Shown here: piece by piece, positions 8,964 through 18,163 of the stretch | How positions within the stretch are numbered: position 1 is the stretch's first letter | Layout of the letters: each line of letters starts with the position of its first letter | Assembly: GCA_016124445.1 (NCBI GenBank) | Contig: WGNR01000008.1 | Location: 1 to 64,000, forward strand | Origin: a bacterium | GTDB taxonomy: Bacteria > Planctomycetota > Planctomycetia > Pirellulales > Pirellulaceae | Reading direction: 5' to 3' | DNA length: 64,000 nucleotides | Translations under genes and position numbers: made by a program | Notes under the pieces: model-generated | What the model was told of the DNA's origin: nothing | Database searches by the model: none | The model's input: only the letters and a program-made list of their open reading frames with translations

Positions 8964-9293
8964 ATGATTGTTACCACGGGAAATGATATTGCCGGCTACG
9001 AGATCATCGAATACCTGGGCGTGGTCCGAGGAATCATCGTTCGCTCGACCGGAATCGGTCGCGGCATTATCGGGGGCCTCCGCTCGATTGGCGGCGGAAA
9101 CATTCCTGAATACGTCGCCGTTTGTGAAGAAGCTCGCGGACATGCCTACGAGCTTTTGCAGCAACACGCGGCCGAGGTCGGCGCCGATGCGATCATCGCT
9201 ATGCGCTACGACGCCACCGAGTTCATGCAGGCTTCGACCGAAGTGCTGTGTTACGGAACCGCGGTGAAGATCCGGCCAGTTGGTGCGGCTTAG
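8964..9293 (+). CDS. YbjQ/UPF0145 family protein
   Basis: The 109-aa protein matches the YbjQ_1 (UPF0145, 'heavy-metal-binding domain') family. The sequence opens with TTGNDIAGYEIIEYLGVVRG, has a Gly-rich middle (GRGIIGGLRSIGGG), and contains the pattern VGADAIIAMRYD followed by TEVLCYGTAV. Members are small pentamer-forming domains of uncertain role; the metal-binding label is a database name rather than proven chemistry. AAGGAAACGACCC precedes the ATG. Its stop overlaps by 4 bp the stop of the convergent gene on the other strand. Confidence 0.9.
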   Translation: MIVTTGNDIAGYEIIEYLGVVRGIIVRSTGIGRGIIGGLRSIGGGNIPEYVAVCEEARGHAYELLQQHAAEVGADAIIAMRYDATEFMQASTEVLCYGTAVKIRPVGAA

Positions 9294-9766
9294 ACCGTTC
9301 GCGAATGCTCGTGATGCTGGTTCTGATCGGCCGCCAAGGCCTGACGCCACAAGTGATAGCCGAAGAAGTTTTCGCCCAGATCGGTGAACTTGGCCTGGGA
9401 TTCTCGATACTTTTCAAGCCGCATCGCCGAAATGAGCAGTCCTGGATCGACAAACAGACTGGCAGGCTGCGCAAGTTGTAATTCGCGACACACGCGGCGC
9501 AGCAGATTCGTTTCAGCCGTACTCAGCTCATGCTGTTTGCAAAGGTCGAGGAACAGCTTCTGGGGATTGTCCACTCCCCAATTGAAGTCATGTTCTTGCC
9601 AGCGAGTTAGAGCCCAAATCATCGAAGCGATCGAAAGCACTACCAACGCCAGGACGAGCAAGTGCGCGATGTTGACGTGGGCCGAATCGGCGCGGAAGTG
9701 ATCTCCCATCGCCATAAACTCGTCCGCCTTATTGGCCAACAGCGTGAAGTGCCAGAAGATTGTCAT
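9290..9766 (-). CDS. Small membrane protein, function unknown
   Basis: About 158 aa with one clear transmembrane helix at roughly residues 31-52 (HLLVLALVVLSIASMIWAL). A soluble C-terminal part has the pattern LFLDLCKQHELSTAETNLLRRVCRELQL and then PASLFVDPGLL. The ATG at 9764-9766 is preferred because AGGAG sits 9 bases upstream. An ATG three codons earlier abuts that AGGAG directly. It follows the HEAT-repeat gene by a few bases, so the two should be co-transcribed and may act together at the membrane. I know no named family; similar short proteins are frequent in planctomycetes. Confidence 0.75.
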   Translation of the reverse strand: MTIFWHFTLLANKADEFMAMGDHFRADSAHVNIAHLLVLALVVLSIASMIWALTRWQEHDFNWGVDNPQKLFLDLCKQHELSTAETNLLRRVCRELQLAQPASLFVDPGLLISAMRLEKYRESQAKFTDLGENFFGYHLWRQALAADQNQHHEHSRTV

Positions 9767-9778
9767 CCGTTCCATCTC

Positions 9779-11425
9779 CTATGAGGTGACCTGGGGGTCG
9801 ACTGGTGCCAACGAATCCACAGGCGGAACAGACTTGTTTCCGGCAATCTTGCGCAAACTCTCTTCGGCGTTTTCGCGGACACGGACATTTCGGTCCAGCA
9901 TAGCGCTGCGCAGAGCTTTCACCGCGGTCGAAGAGGAGCAATGTCCCAGCAGCTTGGCCGACTCGGCCCGCAAGAAGTGATCTTCGTGCTGCAGTGCTTT
10001 GATCAAGTCGGCTTCCATGTCGACATGGTTTTCCATGATCTCGATCATCCTGAGTGCCCGCAAACGCCGGTAAGCGGCATCACTGTTGAGCTCTTCCGCC
10101 AGCAACCGCTGCGTATTGACGTCGATACCTCGCACCAATCGCCCCGAGTTCCTGCGGGCATCGGGACTCATCTTGTCGAAAGCTGCCACATAGCGAGGAA
10201 AGTTAAACTCGGCCAACGCCTTGCGAACCGTGTCCTGTACGATCAATTGCGGGCTATCGAGGTGCTGAAGCAGTAATTTGATCGCTCCAGGAATCCCACG
10301 CGGCCGCAACTGTCGTAACGCTTCGGCTCTGACTGCGGAGTTGGGATCGCGAATGGCACCCAGGATCAATTCGTTAGTTTGCGGATCGACATAGCTGGCC
10401 AGTTCTTCCATCGCAGCCAATCGGCCGTTGGCATCTTCTGACTTCGCGATCATCACCAACAGGTCATAAAGTCGGTCCGATCCCAACGAGGTTGCCATGG
10501 CCATGTGAACAGCGGCGGCCTGCTGCAATCCATTGAGCTTCTCCAGCACGTGGCAATGCTCTTCAGCCCAGGCAACGCGCTGCAACTTCGATAGATTGCG
10601 GCGGACGGTATCGTTAAGCGTGCCTTGAGCCCGGCTGGTCAATTCCGACATGAAGGCCGGATCGTGACGCATCCCAATAATCTGAAGCACCGGCGCGGCA
10701 GGATGCATGTCGGTCAGAGAACTAAGCACCAGGTCGATGATCTCTGGCCGCGAGCTATGCCGCAGAAAGCGAATAATGGCTGCATGCGCGGGATGCTTGG
10801 CGTTGTTCCAAGCTTCGCGAAGCAATTGGTTTTCCCGGGTAACCAGCACCAAAAACGCCTCCAGAATCGGAAGCGATTCGTGATGCTCGTAGTCGCGAAT
10901 GCAGTCCCCCAACGAATCGATTGCCCGATTGCGAACCGATTCGACGTTGGCTTGAATTCCCTCGCTGCGGAGTTTTTTGCGTAACGTCGCGGCCAGGTTC
11001 ACAAGTGTGCTGCCGGCCGAGTCGCGAAATGTATTTCCTTGATCGCGGACGATCATGGCCAGGGTCGGAATGAGTTCAAATTCAGGGACCTGGTTGAGAA
11101 TCTCGAGCCCGAGATTGAATTTCTCGCTGTCTCCCGAGTGAATCAGCTCGCGCAGAGCGATCTCCAACGAGATTCCGGAAAGTTCGATCCAACTACGCTG
11201 AACCGGAGTAAATCGTTTCCAGCGGTCGACGAGGGCCCGCTGAGCAACCGCATGACGCTGTTCCAAGAGTGCAGAAAGGGCCAACTCGCGCACATCTGAG
11301 TAAGGTGAGTCGAGCGCATCAACCAAAACGGGCACAACCGCATGGTTATCCGTTTTTGCAAATAGCTGAAAGGTCTTTTCAATTCCCGAAGGCACGCTTG
11401 ATTTCCCGCTGCACGAAGAGTCCAT
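9779..11425 (-). CDS. HEAT-repeat protein
   Basis: The protein is about 548 aa and built almost entirely of alpha-helical HEAT-type repeats. Typical units are VVPVLVDALDSPYSDVRELALSAL and the C-terminal DLIKALQHEDHFLRAESAKLL and VKALRSAMLDRNVRVRENAEESL. HEAT solenoids bind other proteins; no catalytic site is visible and there is no signal peptide. I start at the ATG at 11423-11425 because GGGAG lies 7 bases upstream, although the frame is open to 11488. The small membrane protein gene follows within a few bases, suggesting the solenoid is its soluble partner. Planctomycetes have many such proteins. Confidence 0.85.
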   Translation of the reverse strand: MDSSCSGKSSVPSGIEKTFQLFAKTDNHAVVPVLVDALDSPYSDVRELALSALLEQRHAVAQRALVDRWKRFTPVQRSWIELSGISLEIALRELIHSGDSEKFNLGLEILNQVPEFELIPTLAMIVRDQGNTFRDSAGSTLVNLAATLRKKLRSEGIQANVESVRNRAIDSLGDCIRDYEHHESLPILEAFLVLVTRENQLLREAWNNAKHPAHAAIIRFLRHSSRPEIIDLVLSSLTDMHPAAPVLQIIGMRHDPAFMSELTSRAQGTLNDTVRRNLSKLQRVAWAEEHCHVLEKLNGLQQAAAVHMAMATSLGSDRLYDLLVMIAKSEDANGRLAAMEELASYVDPQTNELILGAIRDPNSAVRAEALRQLRPRGIPGAIKLLLQHLDSPQLIVQDTVRKALAEFNFPRYVAAFDKMSPDARRNSGRLVRGIDVNTQRLLAEELNSDAAYRRLRALRMIEIMENHVDMEADLIKALQHEDHFLRAESAKLLGHCSSSTAVKALRSAMLDRNVRVRENAEESLRKIAGNKSVPPVDSLAPVDPQVTS

Positions 11426-11692
11426 GCCATTGCTCCCAGGATCGGAAGCATCCACGCCTACAGGAAATCTAGTTTTCCCAACAACCAAGGGCCGGGAGAT
11501 TCACCTCGTTTTCGAGAACACCCACACAAAAAGCCCCTACAACCGTAACAACCTGAACGGTTCTGCTTACCAAGAGGGGAAACGACCTTCCGTCGATTGC
11601 GCATTGTGGCATATCGCCGACGCAAATCTACGGTTTTGACCGTTCAACATCATAAGCCAGTGCCATACTAGTGTTTCTGCCGTCGAGCGGGG

Positions 11693-13015
11693 TCAGATAT
11701 TGAACTGCCGCAGCACCAGATCGCAAAGGTCCGTATCGGCCATGGGCGTTTCGGGATAGACGCCTTTCTGGTTAGCCAGCAATATGCCACGTTGTGCATC
11801 GTTTTTCGCCGGAGCCCCGTGCGAACCTTTTACCAGGGTGGCATCCAGCGGAATCGACTTGGTTGCCATGTCGACGTGCAGTTCGACCGGGTCGTAACCA
11901 GGCTTGCGATGGATATCGACCGTCCGGGCAAACTTGGGAGCAGCCGCATCGTCCAGCCAGTAGTAGTAGGCCTGCCAACTGTTGGGAGTCGAAATCAAAA
12001 CGACGTCGCCACTGCGTTCGTGGTCCAGGAAATAGTTGCCGCGGTCTTTGCCGGCCAGCACCTCAGCAATGCCGTCGGCTCCCTGAAAGAGTTCGACCAC
12101 CTTCTGGATGGTCGCCTCGTCACGATCCTTGACGTAAATGTGCGAGAGTTGGTGATCGGCGACGGCAAACGCATCGCTCACCTGGTAATCGATCGTTTCT
12201 CCCTCGTCACCGGTCTGAACTCTCAACAAGCCTGCCTCACGCAAGACGCGATTGGGGTAGGTCACATGATCGACCGGCACAATCGTGTATTCGCTGGCAA
12301 CCAGAATCAGTACGTCGTCTCCGTACGCCTTTTTCATGCCGGCAAACAACTCGCCCAGGACCACATCGAGTTCTTCCACGGCCTTCAGCGCCGGCTCGCT
12401 GTCAGGGCCAAGCTTTTGAGCCTGGTAATCGAGGTGCGGCAGATAGATGTAGAAGAAATTCGGCTTGTGCTTCTCGGCCGTCAGCACGGCCGTATCGGCA
12501 ATCCACTTGGTCGAAGGAATCGACGCCAACGGTCCCCAGAAGAACTTCAAGGGAAAGTGACCATATTGCTCCAGTAATTCGCCGTAGTATTCGGTCGGCC
12601 GGGTGTAGCACCACAGCGACTCGCTGCCGTCTGGATTATGCACCGGGGCTGGCATGCAGACGTAGTCGGCGCCACAGCGTTTGCTCAGCATCGGAAACCA
12701 GACCGCCGAAGTGAGCGACGCATCGTGCTGTTTGAGGGTATCCCAAATCTGCGGACGCTGGATCGCTTCGTTCCCCATCGTCCAAAGTTCGACTTCCCCT
12801 TTTTCGCGGTCGTACCAGCCATTGGCCACCACGCCATGATCGACCGGCAAGACGCCCGTCATGATGTTCGTTTCCACACACAGCGTGACTGCGGGAAAAC
12901 TTGGAACGAGCTGAGCCTGATCGCCATCCTTCGTCAAAGCCGACAAGTTAGGCATGCGGGCAACATCCGAAGCCCGTAATCCAGGAATCGAAAGAAGAAC
13001 GACATGGTCGGCCAT
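11693..13015 (-). CDS. Alkaline phosphatase superfamily protein (phosphodiesterase/nucleotide pyrophosphatase type, EboF-like)
   Basis: The 440-aa protein has the phosphodiesterase/nucleotide pyrophosphatase fold. FPAVTLCVETNIMTG places the nucleophilic Thr at residue 44, followed by GVLPVDHGVVANGWYD. LPHLDYQAQKLGPDS near residue 200 and the terminal SHGAP supply metal ligands. The first metal-binding Asp of the classic family, expected in the opening strand before GLR, is replaced by Pro (VVLLSIPGLR). No signal peptide is visible, so it is probably cytoplasmic. It lies on the same strand as a TIM-barrel protein and a UbiA-like protein; this trio matches three of the six ebo genes (EboF, EboE, EboC). 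The substrate is unknown. Confidence 0.85.
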   Translation of the reverse strand: MADHVVLLSIPGLRASDVARMPNLSALTKDGDQAQLVPSFPAVTLCVETNIMTGVLPVDHGVVANGWYDREKGEVELWTMGNEAIQRPQIWDTLKQHDASLTSAVWFPMLSKRCGADYVCMPAPVHNPDGSESLWCYTRPTEYYGELLEQYGHFPLKFFWGPLASIPSTKWIADTAVLTAEKHKPNFFYIYLPHLDYQAQKLGPDSEPALKAVEELDVVLGELFAGMKKAYGDDVLILVASEYTIVPVDHVTYPNRVLREAGLLRVQTGDEGETIDYQVSDAFAVADHQLSHIYVKDRDEATIQKVVELFQGADGIAEVLAGKDRGNYFLDHERSGDVVLISTPNSWQAYYYWLDDAAAPKFARTVDIHRKPGYDPVELHVDMATKSIPLDATLVKGSHGAPAKNDAQRGILLANQKGVYPETPMADTDLCDLVLRQFNI

Positions 13016-13137
13016 GGTGAGATGCTCGATCAGCTAGAGGAAAACATGTGGGTAAACGCCAATCCCGCCACTCTACCCCGATCCAGGTGCAGAGAAAACC
13101 AGGGTACACGCTGGCCCAAGGCTCACGAAGGGTGCGA

Positions 13138-13971
13138 TCAAAGCAGCGGCTTGAGAAAGTCGAATGCCTTCTTGGCCATGTTGGGGCCGTCGTGGCTATG
13201 GCGGCTTAGTTCGACGTTGATCGGCCCCTGATAGTCGATTTGCTTGAGGGCCTGGAAGATGGGTGGAAAATCGATTTCCCCTTCGCCGAATGGCAGATGT
13301 TCGTGGACACCGGCTTTCATGTCTTCCAGGTGAATGTTCACGATGCGGTCGGCGTAGCGCTGAATGTAGTCAGGAATCGGCGTTTCGCCCTGGCAGTACA
13401 GGTGCCCGATATCGAGGGTCAACTGGAAGTTGGGGGCGTCGATGCGCTGTTGCAGCTGGTCGAACTTTTCCATCGTATCGATCAACATGCCAGGTTCCGG
13501 CTCGAAACCGATCGTGACGTCGCGCTCGGCGGCATAGTCGAGCGTCTGTTCCAGGGAAGCTACCAGGCGATCCATGGCAACATCTTCGGAAACATCGTCC
13601 AGCAATCGGCCGGACCAGACCGAAACGCAATCGCTACCGAGCGTTTGCGCCGTATCGATGCAGTGCCGCATGAATTCAAAGCGGAGGTCGCGTCCCTTGG
13701 TTTCGGGACTGATGAACGTTGGCTCGTGCTTCATACGAGGATTCAGCAGAAAGCGAGCACCCGTTTCAACGACACTTCGCATCTTGGCATCGGTAATGGC
13801 CTGATGAAGCAGATCTACCTGGCGCGTGGCCAGGTACGTATTGCCAAACGGGGTCAGCGTCAGATGGTCGATCGTCAAGGCAATCGCCGAGTAGCCAATC
13901 TCGGCCAAGATCTCGACGGCATCGAACGGATCGTGATGCGCAAGTCCATTCGTGTTGTATCCCAGGATCAT
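13138..13971 (-). CDS. TIM-barrel sugar isomerase/AP-endonuclease-2-like protein (EboE-like position)
   Basis: The protein is about 277 aa and belongs to the xylose-isomerase-like TIM-barrel superfamily (AP_endonuc_2). Metal-site segments are visible in the expected order: GFEPEPG, LTLDIGHLYCQGE, IVNIHLEDMK and INVELSRHSHD. Members isomerise or epimerise sugars, inositols or hydroxypyruvate, or cut DNA; the sequence does not say which. A TTG-started frame opens at 13977, but the ATG at 13969-13971 has an AAGG about 11 bases upstream and is preferred. It lies between the UbiA-like gene (66 bp upstream of this start) and the phosphatase-like gene (122 bp downstream). Confidence 0.85.
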   Translation of the reverse strand: MILGYNTNGLAHHDPFDAVEILAEIGYSAIALTIDHLTLTPFGNTYLATRQVDLLHQAITDAKMRSVVETGARFLLNPRMKHEPTFISPETKGRDLRFEFMRHCIDTAQTLGSDCVSVWSGRLLDDVSEDVAMDRLVASLEQTLDYAAERDVTIGFEPEPGMLIDTMEKFDQLQQRIDAPNFQLTLDIGHLYCQGETPIPDYIQRYADRIVNIHLEDMKAGVHEHLPFGEGEIDFPPIFQALKQIDYQGPINVELSRHSHDGPNMAKKAFDFLKPLL

Positions 13972-14037
13972 TCCCAACGGTACCTTCCACCCTGCGGCTG
14001 ATAGCCTCTGCTGCCCCTATTAATTCCGAAAGTGGCC

Positions 14038-15060
14038 CTACGTTGAATACATCACGCGGCGCAGGCCCAGCATCGGAACGAGAAGTGCGACGATCACCAC
14101 CGACCACACCGTTCCGCATATCGTCAGCGTAATCGCCGCGTCGTAAAAAATCAGCGAAAAGATCGCCTGCTGGATTGCCAACTGGACGTATTCTGGCTTC
14201 GGTGCGTGAATGGCAAGGACCACGCGCCGGCCAAGGGCCAAACTCAATAATAGCAAAATGCCGCCGAGGCCGAATGCCTGGGTCAATTCGACATCAACAA
14301 TCGATGGCTGAGCCCACGGCACGGCCCCCACCAACACTACCCCCAATAGCATCAACGCGGCACCAAATGACAGCACAATCCGGTTGCTTTCAACCGCCTC
14401 GGTACGAGCAAACCAGGTAACGCCGACAATGTAGAGCCCGATCCCGCCGGCAAACATCCATTGCCCCAGATCAAAGCTCAGCAGTTGCCAGGCATCGCTC
14501 AAGGGCAAGTCCTTGGCCAGGCTCATTCCCAGCCAGATATTGAAGAAACGGCAGCCACCCATCAGCCAGGGAGCCAAAATCGTGCGTTTAAAAACGGCAT
14601 CGTAGGCGATCACACAGACAGAAAGAGCGACCGCAACGGCTCCGCCGCGCCAGGCAATCGCTGCGTAGTCGACATAGAGATAACCGCCCAGAAAGGCGAA
14701 CAGGCAACCAACGACCAGCATGCCGTAACCTGCCGATGCAGCCACCGCCGGGGAAATCGCACCGGAGGGGATCGGCCGCTCCGGCCGCTGCTGGGCATCA
14801 ACCTCGCGGTCGTAGAAGTCGTTCAAGACCATCCCAGCCGAGTAGATCAAACCGGAAGCCAACATCAGGCAGATCAGTATGCCGGGGACGTTCAAACTGA
14901 CGTTACCTGAATTGGCAAACGCTGAAACGATAAAGAACCCTGCCAGAATGTCAGACCAGGCCGTAAACAGATTCGGCAAGCGACATAACTTCGCAAAGGC
15001 CAGCCATGGCGGATCGATGGGGATTTCGGTGGGGCTCGAATCGTCCAAGGGGCGTCTCAC
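14038..15060 (-). CDS. UbiA-superfamily prenyltransferase (EboC-like)
   Basis: A 340-aa integral membrane protein with about nine hydrophobic helices. The first prenyl-diphosphate motif, NDFYDREVDAQQRPERPIPSG, starts at residue 80 with its Asp residues intact. The second region is YDAVFKRTILAPWLMGGCRFFN near residue 152. This second motif, with MGxCR, is closer to the EboC/chlorophyll-synthase-like branch than to menaquinone MenA. Members move a polyprenyl group onto an aromatic or sugar-like acceptor in the membrane. It is first in an apparent three-gene set with a TIM-barrel protein and a phosphodiesterase-like protein. The acceptor cannot be read from the sequence. Confidence 0.88.
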   Translation of the reverse strand: MRRPLDDSSPTEIPIDPPWLAFAKLCRLPNLFTAWSDILAGFFIVSAFANSGNVSLNVPGILICLMLASGLIYSAGMVLNDFYDREVDAQQRPERPIPSGAISPAVAASAGYGMLVVGCLFAFLGGYLYVDYAAIAWRGGAVAVALSVCVIAYDAVFKRTILAPWLMGGCRFFNIWLGMSLAKDLPLSDAWQLLSFDLGQWMFAGGIGLYIVGVTWFARTEAVESNRIVLSFGAALMLLGVVLVGAVPWAQPSIVDVELTQAFGLGGILLLLSLALGRRVVLAIHAPKPEYVQLAIQQAIFSLIFYDAAITLTICGTVWSVVIVALLVPMLGLRRVMYST

Positions 15061-15148
15061 GAAAGCTCTGCTGACACAATAGAGTATTTGGGGATTGTAC
15101 GATTTTCAGCATCCACCGTCGAGAACGGGGACGTTGCCTGAAGGCACC

Positions 15149-15187
15149 AAAAAAAGAACCCCACGCCGGGCGATTGGCGTGGGGTTC
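15149..15187 (-). terminator. Rho-independent terminator of clpX
   Basis: On the minus strand a perfect 12-bp stem (15156-15167 with 15176-15187, core ACCCCACGCC) is followed by a run of T (15149-15155). It lies 38 bp after the clpX stop. Confidence 0.9.
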
Positions 15188-15225
15188 GTGTCGGAAAGGA
15201 GAGAGCGAGGGAGGGAGAGTCTCGG

Positions 15226-16518
<1,293 letters not shown>

Positions 16519-16883
16519 GAATAAACTCCTTTCGGCTTCGCTTGGAACAGCGTCTGGCAGCTTTGCTAGGAACCTTGAGGGAATCTCGCTGATGCTGTGC
16601 CGGCCAGGGCTGTTAAAATTTCCACGTGCTGCTCGACTGGCCATGGCTTGTGGAAGCCGATAGGCCTGGGGGCATCCTTGTCCGCAAAGAGTTCGAGCCG
16701 TATTTCTCAACCGCAGGCAACGCTTGTCAGTGCAAGCAATTTCCTACGCTGATATCGATTCGCAAGGGCGAAGAGAGAGTCATTTGGACTCTCATTGGTT
16801 GGCCTCCCAGGCACCACACCTCGCAATACGAATCGATCTTTGGAATTGTGCGACGGTGTTGCACAATTCCAGACAAAATCACC
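16519..16883. other. Non-coding region upstream of clpX with two hairpins
   Basis: 365 bp without a gene. It holds a perfect 11-bp inverted repeat, TGGAATTGTGC (16841-16851) and GCACAATTCCA (16861-16871), 13 bp after the stop of the next upstream gene. A 6-bp stem GAGAGT/ACTCTC is at 16775-16793. No clear U-run follows either hairpin. I could not pick a convincing clpX promoter. Confidence 0.5.
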
Positions 16884-17183
16884 CTAATCCGCCTTGCTGG
16901 CATCTTCGGTAAGAACCGCCTCTGTTTCTTCCGAACCCGTTATAGGCTTTTGGATTGTGGCTTTGATGTCCGTTGTTATCTTTCGGAATTCCTCGTCCGA
17001 TAGCTCACCCCGTGAATGCATTTCGCGGAACTTTGATAGCATTGCATCGGCCCCGTGTTGGTCGTCGTCCGAGTATTCGCGCCATTTTCTCACAAGGTGA
17101 ACCGTTAGTGCCAATCCTAGGATGCTTATCGCAAGTAGGAATACTCCGAATGCTAACTGAAGGTATTGTTTTTCCATCGCCAT
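16884..17183 (-). CDS. Small membrane protein with SHOCT-like tail
   Basis: This 99-aa protein has one transmembrane helix (residues about 9-30) and a short cytoplasmic tail with the pattern MLSKFREMHSRGELSDEEFRKI. A helix, a Gly, then LS-x-EEF-x-KI resembles the SHOCT (short C-terminal) motif found at the ends of many bacterial membrane proteins. A second ATG two codons in (17175-17177) could be the start. The function is unknown; planctomycetes commonly have one-helix proteins like this. A strong hairpin lies just after its stop. Confidence 0.75.
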   Translation of the reverse strand: MAMEKQYLQLAFGVFLLAISILGLALTVHLVRKWREYSDDDQHGADAMLSKFREMHSRGELSDEEFRKITTDIKATIQKPITGSEETEAVLTEDASKAD

Positions 17184-17438
17184 CCAGGAGCCAACTTGAT
17201 TCTCCAGCCGCTCAATGCTCCTCCGCAGTTTCCTTCCCAGCCACGTGGAACACCAGCTTTACTTGCCTAACGGATCGCAGGCCCTTGAACACTGTATTAT
17301 TTCCTGAACACGCCCCGGCGTCCAATCATTCGCCCGGATTGCATTGCCCAATCGGCAAATTGACAACCAGCTCTCCTGATCGATAGGCTTTATCAAACCG
17401 TATCTTCTTACGAAAGCGACATTTAGGGCGTCCTATCC

Positions 17439-18086
17439 ATGACACGAGAAGCAACCGTCCAAAGGATCTCCGAAGTCGGCATTGTGGCGGTAATTCGAGC
17501 CGAAAACGGAGAGATCCTGGCCGATGTGACCCAGGCCCTAGTCGATGGAGGGGTAACGGCGATCGAAGTTACCTTCACGGTACCGAAAGCTCACCAGGTC
17601 CTCGAATACGTGGCAGACCGATTTGGCGATCAAATCCAGTTGGGGGCCGGCACGGTCCTGGATGCCGAAACGGCCCGCATCGCAATCCTGGCGGGGGCCC
17701 AGTTTATCGTCTCGCCAATCGTCGATCTGCCGACCATCGAGATCAGCCATCGCTACGACAAGGCCATGATGCCAGGTGCATTGACGCCAACTGAAGTCGT
17801 TCGAGCCTGGCAAGCGGGGGCCGACGTCGTCAAAATCTTCCCTTCCGACCTGACAGGCCCCAGTTACCTGAAGTCGCTCAAAGGACCTTTGCCGCAAGTT
17901 CGCATGATGCCCACCGGCGGGGTGAATCTCGAAACGGCCGAGGCGTTCCTAAAAGCGGGTGCATGTGCGTTGGGTGTGGGTGGTTCTCTGGTCGAGAAAT
18001 CCGCAATCAAAAACAACGACATGGACCGGATCCGTGAACTCGCGGGGAAGTACGTCGAGATCGTCCGACGATTCCGGGCTCAATAG
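17439..18086 (+). CDS. eda: KDPG/KHG aldolase
   Basis: This 215-aa class I aldolase splits 2-keto-3-deoxy-6-phosphogluconate into pyruvate and glyceraldehyde 3-phosphate, or 4-hydroxy-2-oxoglutarate into pyruvate and glyoxylate. Key residues are visible: Arg20 (AVIRAE), Glu43 (AIEVTFT) and the Schiff-base Lys132 in VVKIFPSD. The phosphate-binding MPTGGVNLET and GVGGSLV follow. It stands alone, without the dehydratase (edd) or a sugar operon, so its pathway partner must lie elsewhere. It is divergent from the small membrane protein gene. Confidence 0.93.
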   Translation: MTREATVQRISEVGIVAVIRAENGEILADVTQALVDGGVTAIEVTFTVPKAHQVLEYVADRFGDQIQLGAGTVLDAETARIAILAGAQFIVSPIVDLPTIEISHRYDKAMMPGALTPTEVVRAWQAGADVVKIFPSDLTGPSYLKSLKGPLPQVRMMPTGGVNLETAEAFLKAGACALGVGGSLVEKSAIKNNDMDRIRELAGKYVEIVRRFRAQ

Positions 18087-18163
18087 TTGTTCCGCTTCTC
18101 AGCGGGGGCTACGATGAACCAGGTAGCGACCCTCGATGCTCCTCTGGCTTAGCCCTGGTTCTT

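Noticed and set aside
16519-16710. N-terminal extension of clpX
   Set aside because: A strong AAGGAG with 7-base spacing precedes the ATG at 16518, right before the zinc-binding domain.
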